Positions 1 through 10,806 of a DNA stretch of 64,000 nt are shown here, in pieces. A program made the position numbers and the translations under genes. How positions within the stretch are numbered: the first letter of the stretch is position 1; each line of letters begins with the position of its first letter. The stretch lies in NCBI RefSeq assembly GCF_963678635.1, contig NC_087070.1:21743461-21807460 (forward strand), read 5' to 3'. This DNA is from Symsagittifera roscoffensis. Lineage: Eukaryota; Xenacoelomorpha; Acoela; Convolutidae. The notes below the pieces were generated by a model. It was not told where the DNA came from. It made no database searches and saw nothing but the letters and a program-made list of their open reading frames with translations.

Positions 1-145
1 AAACCCCTCCCCACTTGGGCGCTTTTAGAAAAATTTTAGGGTCGATCGGCCAAAAATCTATTTCTTAAAAAGTACCAAAGGGGGACCCTTTGGGCCGTCA
101 GGGGGTCCAATCCCTGGGGGTCCGCTCCCCCTAAATCCGCCCCTG
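1..145 (-). mobile_element. hAT-type MITE, truncated by window edge
   Basis: The segment is the reverse complement of the first ~145 bases of the complete MITE at 49952-50292. It ends at 145 in the same terminal sequence, CCGCCCCTG on the plus strand (CAGGGGCGG read inward). Shared blocks include the motif read as GGTACTTTTTAAGAAAT on the minus strand. The far terminus lies outside the window. It sits downstream of the last visible DENN-gene exon, probably in an intron. Confidence 0.8.
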
Positions 146-382
146 CTCCTCAAATACCTATTTCCGCTTGGACTCCCATTATTTTACATGACAGCTGTTG
201 TATGGTCATAACGCAACAACAATGATTTTTTACGATATTTCTAGAAAACATTGTATGGATAAAGAAACAATCTCCAATGAAAATAGCAATATCGTAGGTG
301 ACATCAGTGTAAATTTGTAACATAGGAAAACTCGAGAAAAACCTATCAAGTTTAAAAAAAAACAGTAATATGTTCGACATAC

Positions 383-632
383 TTGAACACAATCCAAGAT
401 GACAACTGACACTGAACCGGCAATAACAATTTCGACACAATTTTAGGAGCTATCAAATCTCCATCGCTTTGCCCACCCTTTCCAGTCCCAGACAGATCCA
501 AACCTGACGAAGAGGCTGAAGATGTCTTCAGTTCTGTGGCTATGAAGTCCAGACATCTGGACATGAATGCATGCAGAGGGTACTGAGAAACTAAGCTGAT
601 ACATTTCTGCTCGTACAGTCCACAGCTTACGT
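383..632 (-). CDS. DENN-type gene, exon 4
   Basis: Acceptor TTATTTCAG at 640-633. It encodes DVSCGLYEQKCISLVSQYP, HAFMSRCLDFIATELK, then a Ser/Gly-rich linker and LIAPKIVSKLLLP. The 3' end uses a GTATGT donor at 382-377. The frame stays open to 352, so this donor is the best guess, not certain. Confidence 0.5.
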
Positions 633-1812
633 CTGAAATAATTGATATGAGCACAAAAACAAAATCAAATATTTAATAGTATGGGCTGTTCTTATGAAAA
701 TCTGTCAACATTGGGCTTAAGGTTGCCTCAATTTGAAGCAAAGAGCATAGCTCATGGTGAGCATCGAACCGCCGACCTTTCGATTAAGGAGCTTATTTGA
801 AGACAAGTTGATGATCATATGTCTTAAAGGTCTCTTTGTTCACGGAAGTCAAATTTAGACAAATTCATGTCATGAATAGAGCTTAGACGTAGCCACTTCA
901 CCCTGAACGCTTCATAGTATTAATAAACAACCTGTGAATCTTCCACTCTGTGTGAGCTGATTGAATTGACATGATTTGGCCAGTGGGCTGGAATACACTA
1001 GCGAGTGAGTGAACAGTCTGGTTCCGGTCTCTCTAGTCAGAACACATGCACTCTTGAATTGCACATCTTTGGCCTGCACTCGCACACCACTCGATACCTG
1101 CAAAAACGAATCAAATTTGATCAACTATCAAATTTTCATCAGAATTTTTTCAGATTTTTCATCAGATTTTTTTTCATCAGGTCTGTTTTTGCAACATTTA
1201 GCCACAAGCTCCAATTTTATATTTGAAAAAAAAATGACACTGACCGAGGAAAACTTCACAATAAATTGCTTTAATTGTCTTTGTTGACTGATGAACAAAA
1301 TGACTCACCAGAGGAAGGAAGTGGGCATTGATGAATTTGGCTCTCTTGAGAGGGTAAAAATGAACTAAGGAGGGAAACGTGACGTCACAGATCGAACAGG
1401 GATCATCCACAGGTCCGCAGCTGTTGCTTTTGTTGTTACCGTCTAGATCAATAAAAGAGGCAAATAAATTACAAATTGTGGGCATGTAAGCTGTTATCAA
1501 GGCGCTTGCGTGACGAGTGGACTTAAGGTTAAATTTATGCGGCATATAAAGTCACAAACTTGATTAAGATATCGTATTTTTACAGTTAAAGGAAAGTCAC
1601 AGTGAAAGTCTTATTATTTTTACAGTGAAAGTCACTTTTGTCAATTAAGAACTTTTTTGATTTTCTTGATTAAAGAATTTTATCATCGCGGAAATTGTTG
1701 TATCCAAAACTGTTGATAAAAGTGTCTCACCTTTGTTTGTACACACTGATGAGAAGTTTTTATCGAAGTCTGCTTGGCAAGTCACGACACAGAAGCCAAC
1801 ACTCAACTCCAT
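383..1812 (-). CDS. DENN-domain protein, N-terminal four exons (gene model, partial)
   Basis: Four exons (1731-1812, 1309-1442, 932-1097, 383-632) join with phases 1, 0 and 1 into one open frame of about 210 codons from an ATG at 1812. Splice signals are good, for example donors GTGAGA and GTGAGT and acceptors TTTTTGCAG and TTATTTCAG. The product has the layout of a uDENN module: a hydrophobic start (MELSVGFCVVTC), an FPSLVHFYP segment, FLPLVSSGVRV, a strand ending ACVLTRETGTRLFTHSL, and CISLVSQYPLHAFMSRCL, which resembles the DENN strand-helix before the cDENN core. DENN proteins are Rab GTPase exchange factors. The subfamily could not be decided. A Cys-rich insert (DPCSICD) sits before FPSLVHFYP. 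The cDENN and dDENN parts must lie beyond the left edge. Assignment to DENN is inferred from pattern; the exon chain is seen directly. Confidence 0.55.
755..800 (-). repeat. tRNA-like (SINE-type) fragment in DENN intron 3
   Basis: On the minus strand, GGTCGGCGGTTCGATGC contains a B-box-like GGTTCGATGC. No paired acceptor stem or clear A box is visible, so this is a degenerate tRNA-derived piece and not a tRNA gene. Confidence 0.4.
932..1097 (-). CDS. DENN-type gene, exon 3
   Basis: Acceptor TTTTTGCAG; the donor is at ACAG|GTTGTT. It encodes VSSGVRVQAKDVQ, then ACVLTRETGTRLF and SLVYSSPLAKSC, the part most like a uDENN beta-sheet. It ends in phase 1. Confidence 0.6.
1309..1442 (-). CDS. DENN-type gene, exon 2
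   Basis: Acceptor TTATTGATCTAG precedes the exon and a consensus GTGAGT donor follows it at 1308-1303. It encodes GNNKSNSC through DPCSICD, FPSLVHFYP and FINAHFLPL. The phase-1 join to exon 1 gives TNK-D-GNN. Confidence 0.65.
1731..1812 (-). CDS. DENN-type gene, exon 1 (start codon)
   Basis: ATG at 1812-1810 opens MELSVGFCVVTC and runs to CTNK. The exon ends in phase 1 at AAAG|GTGAGA. An upstream in-frame extension exists but has no ATG, so this ATG is the first usable start. Confidence 0.6.
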
Positions 1813-1826
1813 TACGCTACTCTCAG

Positions 1827-1864
1827 CCAATCAGAATTGCTCAGTAACAATTGAACCAATCAGA
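1827..1864. promoter_or_regulatory. Pair of CCAAT-box-like motifs
   Basis: CCAATCAGA occurs twice (1827-1835 and 1856-1864), 15-52 bases upstream of the DENN-type start codon. CCAAT boxes bind NF-Y in animals. The spacing to the ATG is unusually short, so either the 5' UTR is very short or the match is chance. Confidence 0.3.
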
Positions 1865-1866
1865 AA

Positions 1867-3487
1867 CAAGTCGGTTCTTTCATCTTTTGATTCAGTCCAG
1901 TAGCTCATGTACTTCATTACTTAGCTCACCAGAATAACATTTTAAATTGAATCAATCATCATGATTTTCGTTTTCGGAGTTTATGTTTTCAATATCATAT
2001 CTACGACTCAGAAGAACTCTGAGGGGTCGTTCATTTCTCTAATAGTCTATTTAATTTACCCATCACCGATTCTGAAAAATAAAACTGAGATCAGTTTACT
2101 CATCCCGCGGGGGAACTGCAAATAAAAAACTAAACTGAACCTTTCTTGCTTCGCAGCATTTGCGGTACTACAGAAAAAGTAAACGATGTAAATTAGCAGA
2201 CAGAAAAAAAGGCACAAGATAATTGAATAAGCCGTTGAATAAGCATTCAAAATCATTTATCGGTTGGCAACTTAGCAGACAAAACTTGGTTAGACGCCAG
2301 TTGAGCCTAAAACTAACTGATGACATAAAAATTTTTAACCTACACAATTTTAAAGGTCCCATGAAACTCAAAAAAGCATAACATTCTGCTTTGTTTGAAG
2401 ACAAAACATGAAGCAACTAAGTCAATAAACCCTGAACAGAACCCATTCAAGCAAAAAGAAACACGATGAGTATTCAAAATCGGAGTTGCTATACTTATAA
2501 ACTACTGAACGATTTCAATAATATTTAAAATTGCTCACAAAAGATCAATACTGATTCTTCGAAACAATTCTATGCTTTGGACAGTACGTCGACGAAAAAT
2601 AGATGGGCAAACGATAAAGCAAAAACTTTCAAGAAGTTCAATTTCATACATACTGGAAAAAACAAGGTTCCATAATAAATCAAGAGATACATACATTCAT
2701 TGATAAATTTGAAGTACCTCACTACCCGGATAAGACACGTTATTATACATAAGACGAAATAAGGTTTTATCATGTGGATGCCTACAGCATTTCCGTTAAT
2801 GCAGAAAATCGATTTGACTATATGGCAAGGTCAAACTGACAGGTCAGACTCGAAGCAAAGTCAGATGTTGAAATTGCTTAAAACTATTATCGGGGTATAA
2901 TTATTGTGGAACGACTCATTAGGTTTGTTCAGAGCCCATTAGCATGCATGGAGGAAGACCGAAAGGAATCCTTTTAACTAAACCACGCACAATATGTACT
3001 GATAGCAGCTCTAAAAACAGCAATTCAGTGAAAGATTAAACTGATGGTGCATTTCGGAAGAAAACCTAACACACCTCTGAAAACGATAAGCTCGAAACCA
3101 AACCGAAACAAGACTCCTCGTTGAATTGAATTTTTTAAATGAAAATCGAATTGAATTTTTTTAATGAAAATCATCCCCCCACAGGCCATATAAAAAGTAC
3201 AAAAGGATAGATTTCGTTCCTTGTAACAAATCGATTATGGCAAATAAGCTTCCTTCAACCAATTTGGAACGATTTAGAAGACGGATTAAATCTCTGCTTA
3301 CGCGTTAATAGCGCGATTTATATCGCGCGTTAATTGTCCCAAATTGACCAAAATGGCAATCTTTAAACACTCATAACTTTACGAAAAATGATCACAGGTG
3401 AAATATCTTTTCAAATTTAAGCTCAGGACAACAATACCTCTTGAATGATATTTAAAAAATTCCGTCAAAAATGGCTAGCTAAAAAAT
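1867..3487. other. Intergenic, no gene seen
   Basis: AT-rich sequence without a convincing exon. It holds a short tandem duplication at 3121-3171 (two ~28-base copies of an AATTGAATTTTTT / AATGAAAATC unit) and a small hairpin at 3311-3328 (GCGCGAT, loop TTAT, ATCGCGC). A fragment near 2650-2680 (ATACATACTGGAAAAAACA) resembles the sequence beside the T1 tRNA-like modules elsewhere in the window. Confidence 0.5.
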
Positions 3488-4540
3488 TTGTCTGAAGAAA
3501 AAAACCCACCCCGAGCACAAATATTCCGTTACTTTCGTATCGAAAGTCGGAACAAAAACATCGAGCTCACATCTGAAGAAGTCCTACAGTCAGTCAGAGG
3601 CCTAAAAAGAAGAAATCTCGAAGGTGGATGGAATCCAGTACCGGAAGGAGCAATCATGGAACACGTTAGCAGTTCCACTACAACGCTCAAAAGCCCAAGG
3701 ACAAAAAGACAATCGTTAGAAACTCTGATTTAAGTTCAACGGATACCACTCTAGAAAATCGGTGAACAAAAAGGGGCACCAAGGAAGAGCAAGGGCCAGC
3801 CTATGACACGAATGAGCCCGGCTGCACAAAACAAGGCGCTGACGATCATGAAATGACACCAGAAACACACTGGGTAAAATTGCCGGAACCACAAAGATCA
3901 GCCATCGAATGGAGGACGAAAAGCGAAACGCCGAGCGGAACAAAAGGGTAACAGAACAGGCGAGTCCGAAATATCACGGACATATCACAATCAGCAACCT
4001 GGACTGTCATCCAAACGCTTCTCAATCGCGAGATCAGCTAGCCCAAAAACATATTGAAAAACCTTTCGAAACCATTTCACCACGAGGTGGACGCAAGCTT
4101 GGGACAGACAAGCGATGACTCCTTCGAGACAGGCAGCTAACCGGACCTTACGGACAGGATGAGACCCAGCACTCACAACCTATTAAACAGAAGAACAAAG
4201 CGACCACCCTACAAGCCGGTCGAACAACACATATTTGATTTAGGACCGATTTAGAACAACTATACTTCCAAAGTTATAACTCAAAGTCATCAGTTTCAAA
4301 GTTGAAAGACGAACGTCAGAAACAATTTCGGGAACAGAAATGACTGGAGCAAGCCTCGAAAGTACTCGTAGATGAGGAAAAGACAATGGAGGCCAGGTAG
4401 GCATCCAACTCCGATACAGCGCAGGAGAGCATGGACAGTATCAAGACCGAATACTCTAGCGGCGAATAGATGCCACACTAACCCGCAGACAGACCTCTGA
4501 GAAAGAACTGCAGAAATTACAAGAGGAAAAAGGGACAAAG
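3488..4540 (+). other. Unidentified segment with broken reading frames
   Basis: The segment is less AT-rich than its surroundings. The first frame (3488-3730) reads LTSEEVLQSVRGLKRRNLE and GGWNPVPEGAIMEHV. A second (3909-4115) is rich in Arg, Lys and Glu (MEDEKRNAERNKR). Several stops separate them. It resembles the degraded ORF1/gag-like part of a retroelement in composition only; no zinc knuckle or other defining motif is visible. It could also be non-coding. Confidence 0.25.
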
Positions 4541-5229
4541 TAAAAATGTAAGTTTTTAAAACCTTTTTTAAAACAGGGAGTCTGTAGTAACTGGTGGTGT
4601 ATCGACTAGCATAAAAATTTCAAAAAGCAAAACCGTATCGACTAGCATAAAATTTTCAAAATTGAAAACTGTATCGACTAGCAAAAAAATCGAAACAAGA
4701 CTCAATTCTTACCAAAAGCAAAATCATTATACATAAAATAAATCATATAAATCATGTTTTTTTTTCACAAGTTTTGGCAGGCAGTGCCTATTTTATTCCA
4801 ATAATTGTTTATATTAATTAAACAATTTTCGCGCAAACATTTCAAACGAATGATTTTGGCGTTTAATTTTTGCCATTTCACTCGCTGTATTGGCGAAATA
4901 TCACTCTCTCGATTCTTTTGAAGACATTTTTGGATATTTTTTCGTGTTTTTTCAAGGAAAAAGTTACAGTCGAAATTGAAGGTTGCACTCGGCCAAATTC
5001 ATTGTTCTAAATAGAATGCCAGTTCTCACAGACGTTAATTGTTCGCAAATTTTGTGGTCTTCTATAAACGCTCCATTGCAATACTAATTTTTTCAAATCA
5101 AAACTTTTCGAATTATCAAAAACTTAGTCGAACCTTGGATAAAATCGCAATAATCTAAAACGCATATGGAAAAAATTTTCTCGGACATTTTCAGGCAAAA
5201 ACCGAGACCAAAAATTTTTCTAGGAACTC

Positions 5230-6138
5230 TAATGAGATGTGGCAACTTTTTAAGCCGTAGTAGGACCAACCAATTGAACTTTTTTGTAAATTGCTCTACT
5301 GTAAGGAAAGCAACAACCTTTATGAATGGTTCGATTTCCAAAAAGGTTCTTGACAGCAGCGATAAATCCCGTTTCGAAATCTGATATGATCAATTTTGGC
5401 GATCATTGTTTTAAAGAATTTCATGAATTTTTTTGAACGAGGGTCAACAGTAAGTAGTCGTGATGCAATTGAGATTTCCGGCAAGTAAGGCCCAACATCA
5501 GGACTTTTTTTCGTCGAAACAACAAAAAAAGTGTAAATGTGATGACAAGGCCGAGGTGCCGTTTTGAAGGGGCTATCGCAAAGAATAATTTCAGGCTGTT
5601 GGAGATAACGCGAAGAATTTTCGGTTACAAAAATTGCACAACCCGGCGAAAAGCTGATGTCCAGTAAGAAAGGCGGATAATCCATATTTTTTCTCCAAAA
5701 ACCTTTAATTGTAACTTCGGATTTTGCATTCGGAAGTAGAAATTTGCTCCGTTTCCTTATAAATGAACATCTAATTCGATGAGAATCTGGTGGAATGAAA
5801 ACCTGTAAACTTGACGAAAATTTTTGAATCACCTCTTAAAGTTTTTTTGATTTGGTTAGTCAGGTTTCTTTCAATTCGGTCAAAAATTCCTGTCGAAGTC
5901 TTTCTTTGTCCAAATTTTCATAATTTGCATCATGGGTATGTCTATTTTCATTCTTCATTGAATTAGTATCTTGCAAAATTGTGAAAAGTCGAAATTTACA
6001 AGATGGTTCCACACAATCATAACATTGGGCTATTATGCTTTTAATGTTCTTCTTAAATCTGTAGCCATAAACAACCAAGTTACACCCGCCTCTTGTTTTT
6101 GATGGAAGAATGCGGAACTCACGCTTTTTTCCATTTTA
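5230..6138 (-). pseudogene. MULE transposase with FLYWCH zinc finger, inactivated
   Basis: The N-terminal part (about 6138-5860) has the FLYWCH layout: FRILPSKTRGGCNLVVYGY, then a Cys-x2-Cys / Cys cluster (CYDCVEPSC) and a final HTH. FLYWCH fingers bind DNA and often sit at the N-terminus of animal MULE transposases. The next frame (5832-5320) holds ILCDSPFKTAPRP, which matches the MULE 'D-GTFKTAP' block around the first catalytic Asp. A further frame (about 5341-5250) holds GCCFPYSRAIYKK, like the MULE GC-FHF-QA-YKK block. No ATG is in frame at the start, the frame shifts at least twice, and a stop follows VGPTTA. It is non-functional as it stands. Confidence 0.65.
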
Positions 6139-6204
6139 ATATTTGTCGCAACACTAAGTAAATGGACAGGAATCATAAACCTTTCAATCGATATTTGATG
6201 ATCA

Positions 6205-6290
6205 AGCATTCATGGTCTAGTGGTTAACACGTTTGTCTTGAGCGGTATTAGATTATTTCCGGGGAAGGTTCGAATCCAGCTGTCTACCTT
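6205..6290 (+). repeat. tRNA-like module inside the MULE
   Basis: ATGGTCTAGTGGTTAAC is a good A box, and 50 bases on GGTTCGAATCC is a perfect B box. The 5' and 3' acceptor arms do not pair, so it is a tRNA-derived module and not a gene. It is the only one in the window on the plus strand. Confidence 0.55.
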
Positions 6291-6392
6291 TCATTTGTGA
6301 GAATTATGGTTTTAAAATAATGCTTGTTTTCAAATTTTATGCTAGTCGAGTTTTCTGCTAGTCGAGCGGTCACCGTAGTAACTCACTAGCCG

Positions 6393-8892
6393 GATATTCT
6401 TTCTTTCATTAGCCCACGTTGGTCGGGTTGGGCTCGTCCGTCTTCAGGCTAAGGAATTTCGCAACTTCCACAGGCCTAAGCCACAGGTCTGCGGGAGTGA
6501 GTGGGGAGGAATTCTTGGGGCAGTTAAAAATGTGGCAACTAGTGTGGGGTGCTAGGTGACAGTCCGGGCATAACTTTGTTGTCTATTCGGGAGAGATGTG
6601 TTTAAAAGCCGGCTGTAACCAGACCGGCGCTGGGAGAGTTTACAGCGGGTAGTTCTGGGGAGAGATTTTTCTGTGGGTTCGACCTTAGCTGGCGGTATAC
6701 AAATGCTTTAGAGGGAGGGATTTCTGCGAGGAACTTGGTTACTAGGTTTTTGCGGTTGTGTTTTAAAAGGGACTTGTGGTGGTTAAAAACTAAAGTGGAA
6801 ACTTCTGGGCTATTAATATTGAAACAAGGGTTAAGATTGGTTAAAACGGAGTCAATGTTTTCTTTAAGAGCGCCTAAAATCGATTGTCTTGACGTGGAGG
6901 TGTGAGTGGTAAAAAATTATTTGAGCGATGGGAGCGGTATGACGAGATAAAAAAATTGAGATGTTAAAAGAGTGTGGTGATTTGGAACTTTGAGGATCTC
7001 GACCTCACTCTGCAGGTGGGCAGTGGAACTCATGAGTGTTCAGCCGAAAATTATTTTGGATAACCTGCACGTTATTAAGGGAGATTTTGCGGGCGGCATA
7101 ATCTATAATGGGGCGTATTAAGACTTTGTAGGTTAAGAGGAGGGTTTCTTTAGACTGTCCCCAAGAGGATCCTGCCAACGCTTTCAGGAAACTATCCTGT
7201 GGCGAGCATTGTCAGCGGATCTTTTAAAGTGTGCAGCATAGCATAAGGTTGGGTCAAAAGTAACCCCTAAAAATTTTTGGGTTTTTGGTAAGAGGGAGTG
7301 GCTCGTTGTTTAAAAGTACACTGGGTGTTTTGTTAAAATCTTTATTGTACGATGAAAAAAGGGTAACTGAGTCTTAGTAAAACGCAAAATATAACTTCCT
7401 GAAAGTGAAAAAACTAAAAAGATGATGAAGGTAATCGTTCAACGATCGAGATGCTGCCTCTACATCAGGTCTTTGGGGAAAGGGATGGAAATCGTCAGCG
7501 TAAGATGTGAGACGAACATTATCGAGGGGTGTGGGAGCGTCATGGACGTGAAAATTAAAAAGAGTAGACGAGTGAACTTTTGTGTGGGGGGATTCTTGGT
7601 TGTTAAAAAGTGTGGTGGCTTGTCGGCCGTTCAAGTAGTTACTCAGACACCAAGCAATACCTCTCGGGAGCAGCGTGTCATGAATTAGTTCCACGAGAGT
7701 ACGATGACACACCATATCAAAAGCCTTCGAGAGGTCGACTCGTTGCGAGGACGGTGCAGAAGGGTGGGCGATTTTGATTAAAACCGTCTGTCACAAAAAA
7801 TTCTAGAGTGGAAATCGCAGAAGTGGTAGTGGAAAGGAGTAAAACCATGATGTGTGGCGGTAGGGCGATACTTTGTAAGAGGATGAATGAGACTTCCTAA
7901 AACTTTAACAGCGGGGTAGAAAAACGAGATGGGCCTATAAGAAGTCGATAAATTATGGTCCTTTTCGGGTTAGGGTAGGGAGATAACCTTCGAATTTTTC
8001 CACATTTGAGGGATAATATTTTCAGACAGCAGGGTTAAACATTCAAGAGCTAGGGGTCCCAGATGTTTAAGTGAATGTTGCAAAGGCCATCCAGACCAAG
8101 AGCTCGCGAGGGTTTGCTGTCCGCTATGGCTTGTTTAGTTTGTAGGGGGGAGACAGTGGGGTTATCTAACAGGGTGAGCTTGGCTGTTTTGCGTCTGGTT
8201 TTCCGGATTAGCTTATCTGACCCATGAATCCTGGCATTTGTAAACTGTTTATTAAAAGCCTTGGCTACGTCTGTGTCTGAAGAGATTGTTTTTGATTCAA
8301 ATTGAATAGGGTGCCTTCCTACCACAGGCCTGGATCCATTTAGGGATCGTACGTCTTTCCAAAATTTTCTGGCGCCACTGTGATAATCACATGTCTGGAG
8401 GAAATTACGCCATTTGTTTCTCTTGTCTTTCGCTGTCGGATTGAGGAGTTGGGAGTTCAATTGGGAAGGAGTTAAACGAGAATGCTGTGCAGGTTCAAAG
8501 ATCTAATTATTGTGGCGACCAAGATCTCTTTCAGCAGCAAGAGAGGCTGCCTCTGGAGAAAGAGTCGGGATGTAATGGCGTTGGCGCCCGGCGGGGATGT
8601 GGTGGCCTGCTGCCCTCAGTACCAGATCCCGAAAGAACTTCTCCCCGGTGGTAACTGAAGGAAACCTCGAGGCAAGGCAACTCGACTCAATATCCTTGGT
8701 AAATTGCCGCCCATGAAGTCATTGAATGTCTTTTTCGGAGAAAAGTGTATGCTGTTATCTAGAGGTAATTCGATAAGTATGGGGAGGTGATCGGAGCCTA
8801 GAGATTTAATTGGGGTCCAATACGAAGAAAGTAAGAGGCTGTGCGATGCTAGGGAGATGTCAGGGGAGAAGTAGCCGGATAAGGCACCTAAA
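6393..8892 (-). mobile_element. Jockey-like non-LTR retrotransposon, 5'-truncated
   Basis: Read on the minus strand, the element runs from the end of an apurinic-type endonuclease, through reverse transcriptase, to a C-terminal Cys/His motif. After the stop codon at 6411-6409 comes a short tail of GAAAGAAAGAA type, as expected at the 3' end of such elements. The 5' truncation lies near 8892, inside the endonuclease. Partial copies of the same element lie at 16605-18255 and 22663-24045. Base composition is more GC-rich than the surroundings. Confidence 0.8.
6409..8890 (-). pseudogene. Endonuclease/reverse transcriptase of Jockey-like element, broken
   Basis: In order on the minus strand: LGSDHLPILIEL (about 8800), the SDH block at the C-terminus of AP-type endonucleases; FWKDVRSLNG and SRALGLDGL; IIPQMWKNSKVISLP with SYRPIS (about 7920); KAFDMVCHRTLVELIHD (about 7710); LTSYADDF (about 7495), the catalytic YADD of reverse transcriptase; and CPDC with CHIFNCP and DLWLRPVEVAKFLSL before the stop at 6409. 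The segment that normally carries GVPQG is deleted between TKVHS and TLFNF, and stops and frameshifts occur, so it is dead. It would have copied its own RNA at a nicked target site. Confidence 0.8.
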
Positions 8893-9775
8893 ACAAAAAA
8901 GGTGATATATGATTATATCATATGTATGAGTGCAGCATGTCCGTTACTGCAGTAAAAAGATTTCAACCATTTTGATAAAATTAATCTACATGTATATTAA
9001 TCTAAAGGACCAGTCGCGCTCGAAGCGAACGTAGTCGTTAAAACTGTGCTTTTGTCGCTAGACCTATGCGAACATTGACTCAATTAAAAAGTTTGCGTGA
9101 CTCCATTTATCAACAACCGAGATACCCTCAAAGGAAAGGAAAGCTTCCCACTCAGTTCCGGTATTTAGGAGACGTTTCTTAAAACCCTCACAACAACATG
9201 GTGGAAAATAAAACAAGGTCCGGATGGGATTCGAACCCGCAACCTGTCGCATGTAAGAAAAGTTGTTTACCTAGACAAAAGTCTAGTTTCCGAAAACAAG
9301 TCGCTTGCTCTCGCAAGTCAAAAAACCTACAGCAAATTAACAATTTACTGACGCAGTAAGCGATCACTTTTCATAACTCACAATTTTGAAATGAATCTAT
9401 GGTTGTTTTTTTTGGTACACTTTGTGGCAAACTAAGTAGCGCGTCGGATCTACCACAAGAATGTGAACCAATATTTAGTAGAGCGGGTAACACTTAGTTT
9501 TAACAGTCGCGAAGGGAAGCTTCGCAGTACTTAGGATACATCAGAAAATCAAGAACAGTTTCAAAAATTCAATACATTGACAAACATAAACTTCAAACCA
9601 CTTGCGATAAAAGTAGATCTAACAAACTCAATGGAAGACGTTGTGGAAAAAATATGCCCATATAATAGAATGCAAAATCAGCATCGGAACAAAATTTTCC
9701 CAGCAGTAACAAAGTAAAAACTACCTAAAGAAAAACTTTTTTTTTCTAAAACTCAAAACAATTTTTTTAAAAAAT
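8893..9775. repeat. Linker shared by three duplicated blocks
   Basis: No gene. The same sequence follows the Jockey-like pieces at 18256-19100 and 24046-24909. It carries a palindrome near 8907-8923 (ATATGAT, TAT, ATCATAT), a tRNA-like module (9217-9262), a CTAGAC-AAAA-GTCTAG hairpin near 9272-9287, a CGCTTGC/GCAAG hairpin near 9302, and the repeat-start motif GGGAAGCTTCGCAG near 9523. Confidence 0.7.
9217..9262 (-). repeat. Val-tRNA-like module
   Basis: The minus strand reads CTTACAT (a valine-type anticodon loop) and then GCGGGTTCGAATCCC, with a perfect B box, ending CGGACC. No A box or paired acceptor is visible. The same module recurs at about 18549-18595 and 24358-24404. Confidence 0.5.
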
Positions 9776-10743
9776 AGGTCCCAAATACCCCAGCACACAG
9801 ACACGCATACAAAAACCTTTCGTTCATCAAACGACGGAACAAGAGGCTACTAGGCTGATATAAAATAAGCAGAAACCTAAAGCCAAAAAAAATCATCGCA
9901 AAAAAGTCAAAAAAAAGAGAAATTTTAACATAACAAGTTAGTAAAAATACAACGTACAGATCAAATTTCGATTAGACCGTATATTTCATAAAAAACTAAC
10001 ACGCTCAAAAACTTCTGTTGCAACAGAAAGGTCCAGTAGATAAATGTGACCAGGATCCAGGAACTGAGTCGTATAAACAAAATTATTAACGGGAAAAAAG
10101 TCCATGAGCCGATTGCAATGCCCATGCTGATGGCAAGAGTAAGCACATAGATGAAGTGGAGCTTCGCATTACTTACGATACAATGGAAGCAAGCGCATAG
10201 AAAATGAGACGGAAATTTCGTTTGTGAAAAATGACACGAATTTCGAAAAAACAATCGAAAAACACAATCACCAAAATTAAATAGGCTTTTAGTATTTAAC
10301 GAGCGGCTACAAATCAGACAACAACTGGGTAGACACCCATAGAGCCGAAAACAAAAAATTGTCATAAAAAAAATCGAAAGTTTAATTTTAAAATCTTGCA
10401 ACACAATCTACCTGACATTTTCACACAAAAAAATCTACCAATTTTTCCGTTTAGAGCAACGCAAAGAAAAATAACCAAGCTGATAAAAATACGCCAAAAC
10501 CATCTAGGCCAAATAAAGCTTCAAATCGAAAAATAAAAGAAATCGAATATACGTCAGGGCTATTAATAATTTCGAGGAGTCAAACAAAAAATCTTTGCAT
10601 CTACTATGAAAAATGCTGACACCTCCAAATAAAGCCCCGATCTGGCAAATTAGTTGACAAAAGATAAGCAGACAAACGAAAGTCCGACAATTCAATTTTT
10701 TCCGGAAAAAGTTTTCAGTTTCATACATACTGAAACAAAAATT

Positions 10744-10806
10744 AGGTCCGGCCGGAACTCAAACACCAGACCTTAAGGTACAAGCGTTATCTATGGGCCA
10801 AGTCGA
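10744..10806 (-). repeat. tRNA-like module, family T1 (unit A copy 1)
   Basis: The minus strand has an A-box-like TGGCCCATAGATAACGC, then AAGGTCTGGTGTTTGAG and CCGGCCGGACC. The B box is degenerate. Downstream comes a pyrimidine tract ending in CAG (TTTTTGTTTCAG). Same position in other copies: 13968, 20083 and 25893. Related modules: 44204-44302, 46423-46505 and 55406-55482. Confidence 0.5.

Larger units (their letters stand above)
4572..6384 (-). mobile_element. Decayed MULE-type DNA transposon
   Basis: The left end carries TCGACTAGCA repeats near 4602, 4638 and 4674. The right end carries the inverse, GCTAGTCGA, near 6341 and 6358. Outside them, the left end (GGTGGTGTATCGACTAGCA) and the complement of the right end (GGTGACCGCTCGACTAGCA) align, which indicates inverted termini with repeated subterminal motifs. 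The interior encodes a FLYWCH/MULE transposase on the minus strand. The right end abuts the 3' tail of the Jockey-like element. Target duplications were not identified. Confidence 0.6.

Noticed and set aside
7422-7688. Plus-strand frame of 88 codons in the Jockey-like element
   Set aside because: It is the antisense shadow of the reverse transcriptase region; the minus strand carries the recognisable YADD and KAFDMVCH motifs.
9961-10404. 147-codon minus-strand frame repeated in unit A copies, as a conserved gene
   Set aside because: It is Phe/Leu/Ile/Cys-rich as expected from AT-rich DNA and has no domain. It changes to 201 and 141 codons in copies 3 and 4 through indels. It is open mainly because the copies are recent.
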